From Salmonella enterica subsp. diarizonae (lineage in GTDB: Bacteria > Pseudomonadota > Gammaproteobacteria > Enterobacterales > Enterobacteriaceae): 64,000 nt of DNA. The notes under the pieces are model-generated. The model saw nothing but the letters and a program-made list of their open reading frames with translations. It had not been told where the DNA came from and did not search any database. The stretch covers positions 1 through 64,000 of the forward strand of contig NZ_VXJV01000002.1 of the NCBI RefSeq assembly GCF_008692785.1, written 5' to 3'. Shown here piece after piece: positions 18,190 through 27,995 of the stretch (positions are counted from its first letter, which is position 1; each line of letters starts with the position of its first letter). A program made the translations under genes and the position numbers.

Positions 18190-18591
18190 CTACTTTATCT
18201 GAATACTGACCCTGTATTTTTTAGCTTTGTTTTTACGGGCATCATTGCGCGTTTGAAGTATTCTCAGTTCATAGTGACCGGATGCGGGGAGCGTGTACTG
18301 TCCGCTATCACTAAGTGCTGGTGAGTATCTGGAAAGATCAACTGAGTCGCTTATCCCGGGCCCGAACAGGTAAGTATCTGCGCCTTCATTCGAAATACTG
18401 ACATGGAGCTGTTGTCCTTTTTTGGCCTGAAACTTATAGGTATCGTAATCGTATCCCTTTATTATTCCTGAGTATTGGGCACTGTAATGTCCTTTATTGA
18501 ACTCGACATTTACGTTCTTACCAGCAGCAAAACACGTTGAGGTTAGGAGAGCTAAAAGAAAAACGGCTTTACCGATGCGCTTGCTTTTCAT
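18190..18591 (-). CDS. pliG: PliG, periplasmic inhibitor of g-type lysozyme
   Basis: 133 residues, the usual PliG length. The signal peptide ends at TCFA. The mature protein has the conserved YSGIIKGYDYDTY, GADTYLFGPG and SVDLSRYSP segments of E. coli/Salmonella PliG (YcgK). It binds the active site of goose-type lysozyme in the periplasm. With pliC 12 kb away, the window encodes inhibitors of both c-type and g-type lysozymes. Confidence 0.93.
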   Translation of the reverse strand: MKSKRIGKAVFLLALLTSTCFAAGKNVNVEFNKGHYSAQYSGIIKGYDYDTYKFQAKKGQQLHVSISNEGADTYLFGPGISDSVDLSRYSPALSDSGQYTLPASGHYELRILQTRNDARKNKAKKYRVSIQIK

Positions 18592-18687
18592 ATGTCAGTT
18601 TCTCCATCAGGATTAGCATGAAGCTTTGTTATACTATAACAATATGTCGTAGTGATCCAGAGCCTTGCCGTCGTTTCGGAGCATTAA

Positions 18688-18795
18688 GTGAGTAACTTAT
18701 TCCCATCGTCAGGAGAATTAAGGACTTTTGAAGGTGATGATAAGGATAGATGCATCCCTGATGATATGGATGCCTTGATATATAATTTCATCTGA
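18688..18795 (+). CDS. 35-residue hypothetical ORF
   Basis: A GTG start with CGGAG about ten bases upstream. The product is acidic (SSGELRTFEGDDKDRC...). I recognise no family. It may be a remnant. It lies in an otherwise empty AT-rich gap (18592-18953) in which I see nothing else. Confidence 0.2.
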   Translation: MSNLFPSSGELRTFEGDDKDRCIPDDMDALIYNFI

Positions 18796-18953
18796 ATGCG
18801 TTTTGTTTTGGCTTTGTTTTATCTGAATCGTTTTATAGTACTGAGTTGTAATCTGTATATTTCATGGGTTATGCGAATTTTAAACTAAAAATGATCAGAT
18901 GTGCAGGTTGTATAAAAACTAATTTTTAATCCTTAGTGAGAAGCGGAAATTTT

Positions 18954-19706
18954 TTATATTCCAACTGAATAGCCGCCATCTACAGTAATTATCTGACCTA
19001 TGATAGAGCGGGCAGTATCAGAAGCCAAAAATAACGCTATACCAGCAATTTCTTTTGTAGTTATGATTTCTCCGGAAGGCATCCTGTTGAGAAAGGCTGC
19101 CTTTTTCACCTTGTCGCGCCCAACAAAGCGATCGAATAAATCTGTATCTACAGGGCCCGGTGCAATAGCATTTACTCTAACGCCTTTAGCTGCAACCTCT
19201 AATGCCGCAGAGCGGGTTAGTCCGTTAACAGCATGTTTACTGGCAGCATAAATACCCCCTCCGGAAACACCTGCTTGCCCGGCTCGTGAGGAGATATTTA
19301 TCAGACTACCAAAGCACTGTTTACACATAATGGGTAAGGCATGTTTCATTACAAGCTGAGTTCCAAGTACATTAGTATTAAATACATGATGAAAATCATC
19401 AACAGTGGTGTTTTCGTGCGTTGAGGGATGGCCTTCTGTTCCTGCGCTGTTGATCACTACATCAACTCTTCCATATATTTTTATGGTGAACTTTATCAGA
19501 TTTATAACCTGCTTTTCGTCAGTTACATCCGCCATGATAAAATGGCACTGAGGGTGGACTTTCCGCAGTTTTGTTTGCAATGCCTCACCTTGCTTAATAT
19601 CTAGTCCTGAAAAAATAAGGTTATATTTTTCATATGCAAACTGGTAGCTACATTCCTCGCCAATACCAGAAAGTGCTCCAGTGATCACAATTGTTTTTGC
19701 AGACAT
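18954..19706 (-). CDS. short-chain dehydrogenase/reductase
   Basis: 250 residues of a classical SDR. The cofactor-binding motif TGALSGIG is at residues 9-16, the NSAG motif (NNAG equivalent) is near 87, the catalytic Ser is in INISS, and YAASK is the Tyr-x-x-x-Lys pair. PGPVDTD and a C-terminal DGGYSVG are as in glucose-dehydrogenase-like members. It is a soluble NAD(P)-dependent oxidoreductase of unknown substrate. GAGG precedes the start. Why it sits among envelope-defence genes is not evident. Confidence 0.85.
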   Translation of the reverse strand: MSAKTIVITGALSGIGEECSYQFAYEKYNLIFSGLDIKQGEALQTKLRKVHPQCHFIMADVTDEKQVINLIKFTIKIYGRVDVVINSAGTEGHPSTHENTTVDDFHHVFNTNVLGTQLVMKHALPIMCKQCFGSLINISSRAGQAGVSGGGIYAASKHAVNGLTRSAALEVAAKGVRVNAIAPGPVDTDLFDRFVGRDKVKKAAFLNRMPSGEIITTKEIAGIALFLASDTARSIIGQIITVDGGYSVGI

Positions 19707-20236
19707 ACCGAATACCTCATGAACAATAATGAAAAATACAACGTAAACCTATCTAACCAGATATCAAGGAATTATAAGTGGTTGATTTATTGTTATTAAT
19801 GTGTAGGCGTGGGGTTATATATCGTGATAAAAGCTTTTTTTGTGAAAAAATAGATGAAAATACCGGATGGCTTTAATGTTTTCTATATTTATATGTAAAT
19901 TATATTGCAACAAGATGATAAGTTTTAGTAACGCTAAGAATAGTTTCGAGAAATTGATTGAAAATATTTAAAAGTAATATTATGTGATAGCTAAAGGTTA
20001 GCGTTATCAAATATACAAGCCATAAAATTTATTCAGAACAACGTTTTTATATATTTGTGCTATTGGTGTGCGTTGTATGAGAAATTGCTGCTTGATAAAC
20101 TAATGTGGGCCATTGTTTATAATGAGAAGTAAATTCTTTATCAACGGAGTCATTATATCGCTATGGCAAGGAAATATCTCTTTTACTCTTATTCTGGGGT
20201 GGGGGTGAACAAAGTAGAATGTCGTTCGGAGGGATT
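19707..20236. other. AT-rich intergenic region
   Basis: About 530 bases without a supported gene, between the divergent SDR and Cys-rich peptide genes. It is strongly A/T-rich, as in H-NS-silenced Salmonella islands, and presumably holds both promoters. Confidence 0.35.
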
Positions 20237-20401
20237 ATGTATACAATTAAATTTATGTGTCTGATATTTTCAGTCTTCATGGGGTCTGTTTTTTCCGTAC
20301 CAGCACAGGCGATGACGTGTTTGAATGAATATCACTCGGTAGATTTATGCACAGAGATATGTAGTGGTCTTGATCCATTCGGATTTATATTTTGTTTATA
20401 A
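20237..20401 (+). CDS. small secreted four-Cys peptide (paralogue of 27996-28172)
   Basis: 54 residues; GGAGGG lies just before the ATG at 20237. A signal peptide (ends VPAQA) would leave about 29 residues with cysteines spaced C-x9-C-x3-C-x10-C and the last Cys followed only by Leu. The peptide at 27996-28172 has the same C-x9-C-x3-C core and also ends Cys-hydrophobic, so the two are paralogues. Two disulfides in the periplasm or outside are likely. The function is unknown. Confidence 0.65.
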   Translation: MYTIKFMCLIFSVFMGSVFSVPAQAMTCLNEYHSVDLCTEICSGLDPFGFIFCL

Positions 20402-20426
20402 ACATTAAGTTGTGCTCAACACTGGT

Positions 20427-20448
20427 CTGGAGTGTAAGTTCACTCCAG
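20427..20448 (+). terminator. hairpin after the Cys-rich peptide gene
   Basis: Perfect eight-base stem CTGGAGTG / CACTCCAG with a six-base loop, 26 bases after the stop. It lacks a T-run, so it may be a weak or Rho-assisted terminator or an mRNA-stabilising stem. Confidence 0.4.
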
Positions 20449-20470
20449 GCTGGGTAAAGACAACGCGAGC

Positions 20471-20860
20471 CGGCCTTCGGAGAAGGTGGTGGTTCCTTAA
20501 CCTGCACTGAGCGTAGCACTTCACTTGACTCAAAATACCGATAATCTGGCCCGTAATCAAACTCGTCGGGTCACGCCAGCACTTTCCGGAGGTTGTGTCG
20601 AATACTATTCCTGGTCGCTCAATGAAAGTGTGACAGGGGAAGGGGCGCTGCTTTTACCGGAGGCAATCGTGCAGATGGTTTCACCGGTTCCGGGCATTCG
20701 TCTGCGGTGAGGTTATCCTGCTGTCCCGGAGATGCCAGTGTTTTCAGCCTCAAAAAGTACTTGCCTGTCCGACGGCGACGTTTCTTCATTCGGCTGAAGT
20801 CGGGGAGACGCTATTGCTTGCCGGTGAGCGCAAATGAATGGCGGCCCCGATACTTCGCAT
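20471..20860 (-). pseudogene. deleted second copy of the SET-domain effector gene
   Basis: The minus-strand start is intact: AGGAGGCGCT then ATG at 20860, as in the full gene. The sequence then follows the full gene's N-terminal domain (compare 20600-20820 with 15300-15640), jumps by deletion to the region equivalent to 13127 (TCGGGTCACGCCAGC), and finally to the SET C-terminus (compare 20471-20570 with 12501-12600). All ten repeats and most of the SET domain are gone, and point divergence is substantial. Similarity extends upstream to about 20985. Confidence 0.85.
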
Positions 20861-21329
20861 AGCGCCTCCTGCTGAGGAAGTCTGCCACCGTTTATTATTC
20901 TCTTCTTTTACATTATGTCCATCGGCACTCGCGTGTCCTGGCCGAGTGGCTTGCCAAAAACGAAGAGCATCAGGTCGTTATTGGGGCTGGTACTGTGGCG
21001 ATTTATGAAATATGTACTGGGATCGGAAAACCAGAACTATATTATCTTCCAGGTATGTGTTTTTTGATGAAACAGTATTTCGGTGATTTTATTTTATGAG
21101 ATTTTTTTGTCTGTGGCGATGTGGTAAATCGAGCGCTTTAATGCAAACTCTATTTACTACCATTTTTGGTAGTGTGTGATATATTTTCGAAAGTAAAAAC
21201 TTACGAATGTAAAAAAATATTTTTCATTTATGGTATTCTATTGCCAATCATTTTTATAGCTGGTACGTTTTCTAATGTCAGGACTGACATCCAACTCGTA
21301 TTGTATAATAAAATATACAGGGATTATCC
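20861..21329. other. upstream region of the SPATE gene
   Basis: The first part (to about 20985) is duplicated effector promoter DNA. The remainder is AT-rich and includes the inverted repeat at 21156-21173. It presumably contains the autotransporter promoter. No gene seen. Confidence 0.4.
21156..21173. promoter_or_regulatory. inverted repeat ACTACCA-N4-TGGTAGT upstream of the SPATE gene
   Basis: Perfect seven-base arms around TTTT, about 155 bases before the autotransporter start. It could be a regulator site or a small hairpin. The identity of any regulator is unknown. Confidence 0.35.
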
Positions 21330-24300
21330 ATGAATAAAATATACGCTCTGAAGTATAGTGTCAGACAAGGTGCTCTTGTGCCTGTTTCAGAACTGGCAAC
21401 TCATGTAAAAAAATCTTCTCGCACAGGTCTGATAAAAAAACTTATTCCATCAGTTATTATTAACACCCTTCTTTTAGGATATTCAATTACATCGCTGGCC
21501 TCAGTCGTCAGGTATGATATCCCCTACCAGACAATAAGAGATTTTGCGGAGAATAAAGGGCAATTTACGCCAGGCAGTATGAATATCCCTATTTACAGCA
21601 AAACAGGCGCGGTTATTGGCTATTTGAATAATGTTCCAATGCCCGATTTCAGCAGTGCCAATCATCAGTCAGCGGTTGCCACACTTGTTTCGCCACAGTA
21701 TATCGTGAGCGTAAAACATAATGGCGGCTATCAGAGTGTCAGTTTTGGTGATGGCGAGAATGGGTATCGTCTTGTTGACAGGAATAATCAGCCTGGACGA
21801 GATTTTCATGCCCCACGTTTAAATAAATTAGTCACAGAAGTCGAGCCTTCTTTGATGACACAGTCGGGGATGGTGTCTGGCGCTTATAGTGATAAAAATC
21901 GTTATCCCGCATTTTACCGGGTAGGGTCCGGAACCCAGGAAATTAGAGATACAAATGGCCATATCACCTCAATTTCCGGCGCATACAGTTATCTGACCGG
22001 CGGAACGGCGGGCTCACTGGGGTCTTATGATCAGGGCAAGATGATCAGTACCAATACCAATAACCAGTTGTATAGCCTGGCGCAGGGGCCGATGGGAACA
22101 CACCCACGCAGTGGTGATAGTGGTTCACCTTTATTCGCCTATGATTCTGTTTTACAAAAGTGGGTCATTGTCGGGGTGGATAGTTCCGGCGGCGGCGGCG
22201 GCACTAACTGGGCAGTGGTTGATGCGAATTTTGTAAATCAGGCCATTCAGGACGATACCGATGCGCCAGTAACTTTTATGGCCGGACAAGGCCCCTTGCG
22301 CTGGGCGTTTGACTCGACAGATGGTACAGGAACGCTTACCCAGCAAGAGACTGTCTATCAGATGCATGGCCAGAAAGGCGCCAACCTGAATGCGGGTAAA
22401 AATCTGGTATTCAATGGTGTTGACGGTCAGATTGTACTGGAAGACACGGTTAACCAGGGCGCGGGGGCGCTGTCCTTTAACCATAATTATACGGTATTCA
22501 CCACTAACGGTTCCACCTGGAAGGGCGCAGGTCTGGATATTACCCGGGATGCAGAGGTGAACTGGCAGGTGAACGGGGTTCAGGGCGACAACTTGCATAA
22601 GGTCGGCGAGGGCGTGCTAAAGGTCAATGGTACTGGTATTAACCCGGGCGGATTGAAGGTTGGGGATGGTACAGTTATTCTGGCTCAGCGTCCGGATGAG
22701 GACGGAAATGTTCAGGCCTTCAGTTCGGTGAATATCGCCAGTGGCCGACCCACGGTGGTTCTTACCGACAGCCGACAGGTGAATCCTGATAACATTAGCT
22801 GGGGCTTCAGGGGAGGCCGGCTTGATGTCAATGGCAATGACGTCACTTTTCATAAAGTTAACGCCGCGGATAATGGTGCGGACATCATTAATACCAGCGA
22901 TACCTTTGCCACAGTTTCAATTAAGCCCCTCACGGACATGACGGTGACTATTAATGACTGGGATAAAAATAAATCTTCCGGCGGTGCTGCCGGGTTATTG
23001 TATAAATATAATAACCCTTACGCCCATACAGTGGATTATTTTATCCAGAAGAAAAAAGGATATGGATATTATCCTGTCAATCAGTCAGACAACGACAGTT
23101 GGGAGTATGTTGGACACAATGAGACGCAGGCCGTTGAGCGGGTAAAATCACGGCGTCCTGTCGATGATCGAATTTATCACGGTAATATCACTGGCAATAT
23201 TCATCTTAATATTGATACCTCTCACAGTAACGGCGGCCTTATTTTTGACGGCAATATAGATACGCCAGATGGCAAGTTGATGCAATCTGGTGGTCAACTG
23301 ACGTTCCAGGGCCATCCAGTTATCCATGCTTATAACGGTAAATGGTTGACTGATAAACTAAAATCCCTTGGTGATGATTCTGTCAGAAATCAACCCATCT
23401 CTTTTGATCAGCCTGACTGGGAGAACCGGACATTTCGTCTGAAAACGCTGTTGCTGAACAATACCGATTTCGGCCTGGCCAGAAACGCGTCGCTGAATGG
23501 GGATATTGAGGCTGTTCATTCGTCCGTGACGTTGGGTACACCAAATTTGTATATCGACCTGAATGACGGGAATGGCACAAAAGTGACGCCACAAAAGGGA
23601 ACCTCGGTTGCCGGACAGGAAGCGGACATGAGCCGCTATGTCGGGAAAGTGACGCTTAGCAAGCAGTCAACTCTGGACGTACGTGAAATTTTCACTGGCA
23701 GTATCCAAAGTCAGGATAGCGTCGTCACCGTTTCCTCGCGTCATGCGAAGCTGGATGATTACAGCCGGTTCGGCAACACGTCACTGACTCTTCAGGAGGG
23801 GGCTCGATTGACCGCCACCGGGGGGTGGTGGAGTGATTCAGACGTTATTGTCGGACCAGCCGCTACGCTGAGTCTGGCAGGCGCGCCTGCAGGTAGCCAA
23901 TCCGGACAGATGAGTCCGGCGTTTTATTCCACCAATTATGGCGCGGGTTATCAGTTGGGCGCCGCGAGTGAACTACAGTTCTCTCCTTACACCTTTGTTA
24001 CCGGCGATATCCGGGCAGAGGGTGATGCAGGTATTACCATTGGCAGTAGTGAAAATGTCGCCCTGGCGGATAATCTGCCCCTGGAAGAGCAGATGATGTA
24101 CAGTCTGTTCAATGGCTTTCGTAATGTTTATTCGGGTAATGTCAGCGCCCCGCAAGGGCGAATGGCGATGACGGATACGCAGTGGCAGATGCCTGGTGAT
24201 TCTCGTATAGGGGCACTGAGTATGACCCGGTCGCTGGCCGGCTTTACCGGGCGCGGATTTCACACTCTGACTACCGACACATTACAGGCCAGCCAGTCTG

Positions 24301-25484
24301 CTTTTGCACTCAGAACGGACCTGAAGGACAGTGACAAGATTGTAGTGAACCAGAAAGCAGAGGGTCGGGACAACACCCTGTTTGTGAACTTCCTGAAAAA
24401 ACCGTCCGGACAAGAATCCCTGAATATTCCACTGGTCAGCGCCCCGGCGGGGACAAATCCAGCGATGTTTAAGGCCGCAGAGCGGGTGACCGGTTTTAGT
24501 CTGGTGACGCCGACCCTGCACACAACAGAGCAGGATGGCAAAATACAGTGGGTACTGGACGGGTTTAAATCCGCGCCGGACAAAGGGTCAGCCACGTCGG
24601 CCAACAGCTTTATGGGCATGGGATATAAAAACTTCATGACCGAAGTGAATAATCTGAATAAGCGTATGGGGGATCTGCGTGATACTCAGGGCGAGGATGG
24701 GATGTGGGTACGTATCATGAACGGCGCCGGAACCGGTGACGCCGGATATTCTGATCGCTACACCCATTTGCAAACGGGGTTTGATAAAAAACACCGGTTG
24801 TCAGAGGCTGACTTATTCACCGGTGTCCTGATGAGTTATACCGATAGCAGCGCCAGCGGTCGGGCCTATAGCGGCGACACGCATTCGCTCGGCGGTGGGT
24901 TGTACGCATCTGTGATGTTTGATTCGGGGATATATATGGACGTTATCGGTAAGTATATCCACCATGATAATGACTATAATGCCGGATTTGCTGGTCTGGG
25001 CAAACGGAATTACGGTACACACTCATGGTATGCCGGTCTGGAGGGCGGATATCGCTACCACCTGACAGAAAGTTTGTACATTGAGCCACAGGCGGAACTG
25101 GTATACGGAACCGTGTCCGGAACGACGCTGAAATGGAATGATAACGGCATGGATGTGTCGATGCGTAGCAAGACCTATAATCCACTGATAGGGCGTACAG
25201 GCGTGGCTCTGGGGAAAACGTTCAGTGGAAAGGACTGGAGCGTTACGGCCCGTACTGGCGTGGATTATCAGTTTGACCTGGTGGCCAATGGCGAGACGGC
25301 GCTACGCGATGCATCCGGAGAGAAACGTTTTACCGGTAAGAAGGACAGCAGAATGCTGTACAACGTGGGGTTGAATGCGCAGGTGAAGGACAATGTCCGT
25401 TTTGGTCTGGAACTGGAGCAGTCGGCATTTGGCAAATATAATGTTGATCATGCCATAAACGCTAACTTCCGCTATATGTTCTGA
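21330..25484 (+). CDS. SPATE-family serine protease autotransporter
   Basis: 1384 residues. Residues 1-57 form an extended signal peptide (MNKIYALKYS...VPVSELATHV) of the ESPR type. The passenger carries the chymotrypsin-like triad: His in VSVKHNGG, Asp in GRDFHAPRL and Ser264 in GDSGSPLF. A long beta-helix follows. The conserved interior cleavage site EVNN/LNKRMG falls at about residue 1107-1108, leaving a 277-residue beta-barrel ending RYMF. All signs are of an intact type Va secreted protease like Tsh, Vat, Pic or the S. bongori Boa protein. The target is unknown. A terminator follows directly. Confidence 0.93.
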   Translation: MNKIYALKYSVRQGALVPVSELATHVKKSSRTGLIKKLIPSVIINTLLLGYSITSLASVVRYDIPYQTIRDFAENKGQFTPGSMNIPIYSKTGAVIGYLNNVPMPDFSSANHQSAVATLVSPQYIVSVKHNGGYQSVSFGDGENGYRLVDRNNQPGRDFHAPRLNKLVTEVEPSLMTQSGMVSGAYSDKNRYPAFYRVGSGTQEIRDTNGHITSISGAYSYLTGGTAGSLGSYDQGKMISTNTNNQLYSLAQGPMGTHPRSGDSGSPLFAYDSVLQKWVIVGVDSSGGGGGTNWAVVDANFVNQAIQDDTDAPVTFMAGQGPLRWAFDSTDGTGTLTQQETVYQMHGQKGANLNAGKNLVFNGVDGQIVLEDTVNQGAGALSFNHNYTVFTTNGSTWKGAGLDITRDAEVNWQVNGVQGDNLHKVGEGVLKVNGTGINPGGLKVGDGTVILAQRPDEDGNVQAFSSVNIASGRPTVVLTDSRQVNPDNISWGFRGGRLDVNGNDVTFHKVNAADNGADIINTSDTFATVSIKPLTDMTVTINDWDKNKSSGGAAGLLYKYNNPYAHTVDYFIQKKKGYGYYPVNQSDNDSWEYVGHNETQAVERVKSRRPVDDRIYHGNITGNIHLNIDTSHSNGGLIFDGNIDTPDGKLMQSGGQLTFQGHPVIHAYNGKWLTDKLKSLGDDSVRNQPISFDQPDWENRTFRLKTLLLNNTDFGLARNASLNGDIEAVHSSVTLGTPNLYIDLNDGNGTKVTPQKGTSVAGQEADMSRYVGKVTLSKQSTLDVREIFTGSIQSQDSVVTVSSRHAKLDDYSRFGNTSLTLQEGARLTATGGWWSDSDVIVGPAATLSLAGAPAGSQSGQMSPAFYSTNYGAGYQLGAASELQFSPYTFVTGDIRAEGDAGITIGSSENVALADNLPLEEQMMYSLFNGFRNVYSGNVSAPQGRMAMTDTQWQMPGDSRIGALSMTRSLAGFTGRGFHTLTTDTLQASQSAFALRTDLKDSDKIVVNQKAEGRDNTLFVNFLKKPSGQESLNIPLVSAPAGTNPAMFKAAERVTGFSLVTPTLHTTEQDGKIQWVLDGFKSAPDKGSATSANSFMGMGYKNFMTEVNNLNKRMGDLRDTQGEDGMWVRIMNGAGTGDAGYSDRYTHLQTGFDKKHRLSEADLFTGVLMSYTDSSASGRAYSGDTHSLGGGLYASVMFDSGIYMDVIGKYIHHDNDYNAGFAGLGKRNYGTHSWYAGLEGGYRYHLTESLYIEPQAELVYGTVSGTTLKWNDNGMDVSMRSKTYNPLIGRTGVALGKTFSGKDWSVTARTGVDYQFDLVANGETALRDASGEKRFTGKKDSRMLYNVGLNAQVKDNVRFGLELEQSAFGKYNVDHAINANFRYMF

Positions 25485-25513
25485 GTGGCGGCGTTTGCGT
25501 TATATCCTCACAA

Positions 25514-25536
25514 ACAGCGCCTTAGGGCGCTGTTTT
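25514..25536 (+). terminator. intrinsic terminator of the SPATE gene
   Basis: ACAGCGCC / GGGCGCTGT stem with a short TTA-type loop and six Ts, 30 bases after the stop codon. Confidence 0.85.
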
Positions 25537-25576
25537 TTCCCGGACATACTGTACTTTCGCAGGGGGCGAAAAATAG

Positions 25577-25816
25577 TTATTCTGCAACCAGCCACATATC
25601 GGCCTCTTCAAACATCTCTTCCAGCATACGGTTCAGCCGTTCTTTCTCGGTTTTTGTACAGTCACTGTTTAATGCGTTTGCCTGCATTGGTTTAACTTTC
25701 ACTTGTGCCGCGGGAAAGAGCCGGTGTACGCGCTTTGTGAGTTCATTAAGGATAATTTCTCGTGCCCCCGGCAGGCCTTCAACGTTTCGCTTGTCATAAA
25801 CGAGTTCGACGAACAT
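25577..25816 (-). CDS. msgA: MsgA, DinI-family macrophage-survival protein
   Basis: 79 residues from the second Met of MAMFVELVYD; AGGAA lies upstream, and 25822 is an alternative start. The sequence matches Salmonella MsgA almost residue for residue (MFVELVYDKRNVEGLPGARE...MLEEMFEEADMWLV) and has the DinI fold. It is needed for survival in macrophages in S. Typhimurium and lies, as there, next to envE. The sRNA IsrC is reported to overlap msgA in Typhimurium; I cannot delimit it here. Confidence 0.95.
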   Translation of the reverse strand: MFVELVYDKRNVEGLPGAREIILNELTKRVHRLFPAAQVKVKPMQANALNSDCTKTEKERLNRMLEEMFEEADMWLVAE

Positions 25817-26027
25817 CGCCATTTCCTTTTTACTGGTTAGATAAACAGTATTTAAACTGGGTATATAACCAGTGTCAAGGTCTGGCCACCGTTTTGTCAT
25901 CCTGATGGTGGTTAACGGTGCGGACATCAAATTAAATTAACAGAACATAAAAGTGAAAGCTGCCAACCTGTTGCTGTGCTATGACGTTAGCCGCTCTGTT
26001 TTCACGGAGGTATCCTGTAGGTACCTG

Positions 26028-26549
26028 CTACCTGATGGTAAATTCCAGGGCGCGGCTGAAATCGCAATCGGCCAATACAACCGGGTCGCCTTTTCTGACA
26101 ATAATGCTATTCGTGCCCAGGCATTTTCGGCTCTGTTTCCCCTTAATGTTGTTATCATCTGTGAACCAGCGCTGGTTATCATTACCCGTGCATGAATAAA
26201 GAATGACTGGCGTGCCTTCTTTCGTACCCTGTCCCGCAGCATCCAGGCATTTCTCACCATGCGTGATTTTGTCGCGGTGAAATGAGAAAAGCTGAGATTG
26301 CACATGTTTACACTCCTGCAGCGTCAAATGATTCTGTTGCTCTGAGCCAGCATCAAGGCACAAACCATCTGTTGTCCGAATCTGTTCCGCATCATTTATG
26401 TAATAACCGCCGGAATTAATCTGGTTTTGTGTAATGACCGGGAACGATAAATTAATACTATAAGGGGCGGGTAAGCCGTTAGTCGTACACCCACATAAAA
26501 TAGAGGAGAGGCAGAGAACCAGAGTGGTTTTTCCTGAAAGTAATGCCAT
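26028..26549 (-). CDS. envE: EnvE-like lipoprotein with ricin-B lectin domain
   Basis: 173 residues with lipobox SSILCGC near residue 20. The rest is a ricin-type beta-trefoil: repeated GLCLDAG / GEKCLDAAGQG / RKCLGTNS units with a QxW-type motif in NDNQRW. Position between msgA and cspH matches envE of S. Typhimurium. It is probably an outer-membrane lipoprotein that binds carbohydrate. The ligand is unknown. Confidence 0.8.
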   Translation of the reverse strand: MALLSGKTTLVLCLSSILCGCTTNGLPAPYSINLSFPVITQNQINSGGYYINDAEQIRTTDGLCLDAGSEQQNHLTLQECKHVQSQLFSFHRDKITHGEKCLDAAGQGTKEGTPVILYSCTGNDNQRWFTDDNNIKGKQSRKCLGTNSIIVRKGDPVVLADCDFSRALEFTIR

Positions 26550-27097
26550 TCAATTATTACCCTAAAAATAAATAGCGTTATAACTATATTAAGTGGTTTA
26601 TACCCACTGGATATCACCTGGTGTCGAGGTGGCAATAGAGAGAATTCTGATAGACTTACATAAATAATTCGGTTAATTGCACGCAGTCAACCAGGAAGCA
26701 ACTCAGACGACGATAGGTATATAGCATTGGATACTGTTGTAATATTAAATGTTATCACAGCGGAAAACGGTTGTACATTTCTCTGCGTTAAACAACGCGA
26801 GAGGATTTGCTGACATCCGATATGCGATAAAAGAGGGGGTGGGATATCACTGATAAAATAAACCCTTTAGATTTTTGTCAATGACGATATCCTGCGGTAT
26901 TTTTAAGCAAAATTTCATTCCAGACTACGGAGCTATATGTATGTGCTTATGATCAGGCAAAAGTAAAGGTAGTTCATTAATTTCTAACGTATAATATGAA
27001 CGATTAGCACTATCAGCCAGACACCTTAAATAAACAGCCGAACGCCCGGGCCATAACGACCTTATTCACTTTTTCTGAAAAAATGCAGAATTATGAA
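26550..27097. other. envE-cspH intergenic region
   Basis: About 550 bases. I find no convincing ORF or RNA. It holds the envE promoter region on the minus strand and the 3' end of cspH. Confidence 0.35.
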
Positions 27098-27310
27098 TTA
27101 TGAAAGATAAACGTTGGCGGCAGTAGGTCCACGGAGGCCATTAATACGACAGAACTCAACGCGTATACCTGGGATAAGCGCTTCTGCTTCGTGTTGGTTA
27201 CATGCTGAAATGTGGACCTGAACATCTTTACGGCCATCGGAGGGGGTGATGAGACCTTTACCGCTCTTACAATCAAAAGTTTTGACAATTCCTGTCATTT
27301 TACGAGACAA
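27098..27310 (-). CDS. cspH: CspH, cold-shock family protein
   Basis: 70 residues. The start is a TTG at 27310, eight bases after AAGGAA; an internal ATG gives 66 residues. RNP1-like KGLITPSDG and RNP2-like VQVHIS are present, but RNP1 lacks the usual aromatic residues, as in CspH. CspH is a Salmonella cold-inducible nucleic-acid-binding protein, and its place beside envE and pagD fits. Several residues differ from the Typhimurium protein as I recall it. Confidence 0.92.
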   Translation of the reverse strand: MSRKMTGIVKTFDCKSGKGLITPSDGRKDVQVHISACNQHEAEALIPGIRVEFCRINGLRGPTAANVYLS

Positions 27311-27440
27311 ACAAATTCCTTAAAGGGGATAACGAGGCGCACTATACACGTCAGGAAAAATAATACCAGCTATATTTAATAGCAATAAAGATTTCTGGAC
27401 GGCTAAAAGTAGTCTATTGACACCATCGCAAATAATGGCA

Positions 27441-27704
27441 TTACGTTCTGGAGAAAGTATTCTCTTTTTTAGATCCGTTAATTGGCGTGGGCATCATGGG
27501 TTTTGTAGTAGAGCAGGACGGTGAACTGATTTTCCTGGTTTGCTTTTTATCGATATTTGCAGGTGGTTGCGGGGTCTTACTACCAAAATCGTAGATAAAA
27601 ATTTCCCATGATGCCTGTTGTAAACTGACGGAACGGTATGAATGGGCCAAAACAGGCAATGAAAAAATAATCAATGACCAAAGCATAAAAGCATGATGTT
27701 TCAT
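27441..27704 (-). CDS. pagD: PagD, PhoP-activated secreted virulence protein
   Basis: 87 residues from the ATG at 27704 with AGGAGG seven bases before it. A signal peptide ends at LAHS. The sequence (SVSLQQASWEIFIYDFGSKTPQPP) is that of Salmonella PagD. It is divergent from the pagC side, as in Typhimurium, and is PhoP/PhoQ-activated there. The molecular function remains unclear. Confidence 0.93.
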   Translation of the reverse strand: MKHHAFMLWSLIIFSLPVLAHSYRSVSLQQASWEIFIYDFGSKTPQPPANIDKKQTRKISSPSCSTTKPMMPTPINGSKKENTFSRT

Positions 27705-27995
27705 AACACCTCCTGTTATATGCAATGACTCATGTATTTTATATACTGTATTATGGAACATAACTACCATCTTTTATTAAACGAAGAGTTAATCGTTTTT
27801 AATATTAATGTGCTTTATTGTAGGGGTGGAATATTTTATTGAACAATCAATATTTGCATCCGTTATTATTTTTATAGAATGTAAACTCTCTCTCAACACG
27901 GGCGATATTTATGTTGGAATTGTGGTGTTGATTCTATTCTTATGACAAGAAATGTTGTAATTGATAGATATATTAAAAATTACATCGGAGAGGCA

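Noticed and set aside
22152-25185. Several minus-strand open frames within the SPATE gene
   Set aside because: Antisense shadows of a long, well-supported coding sequence.
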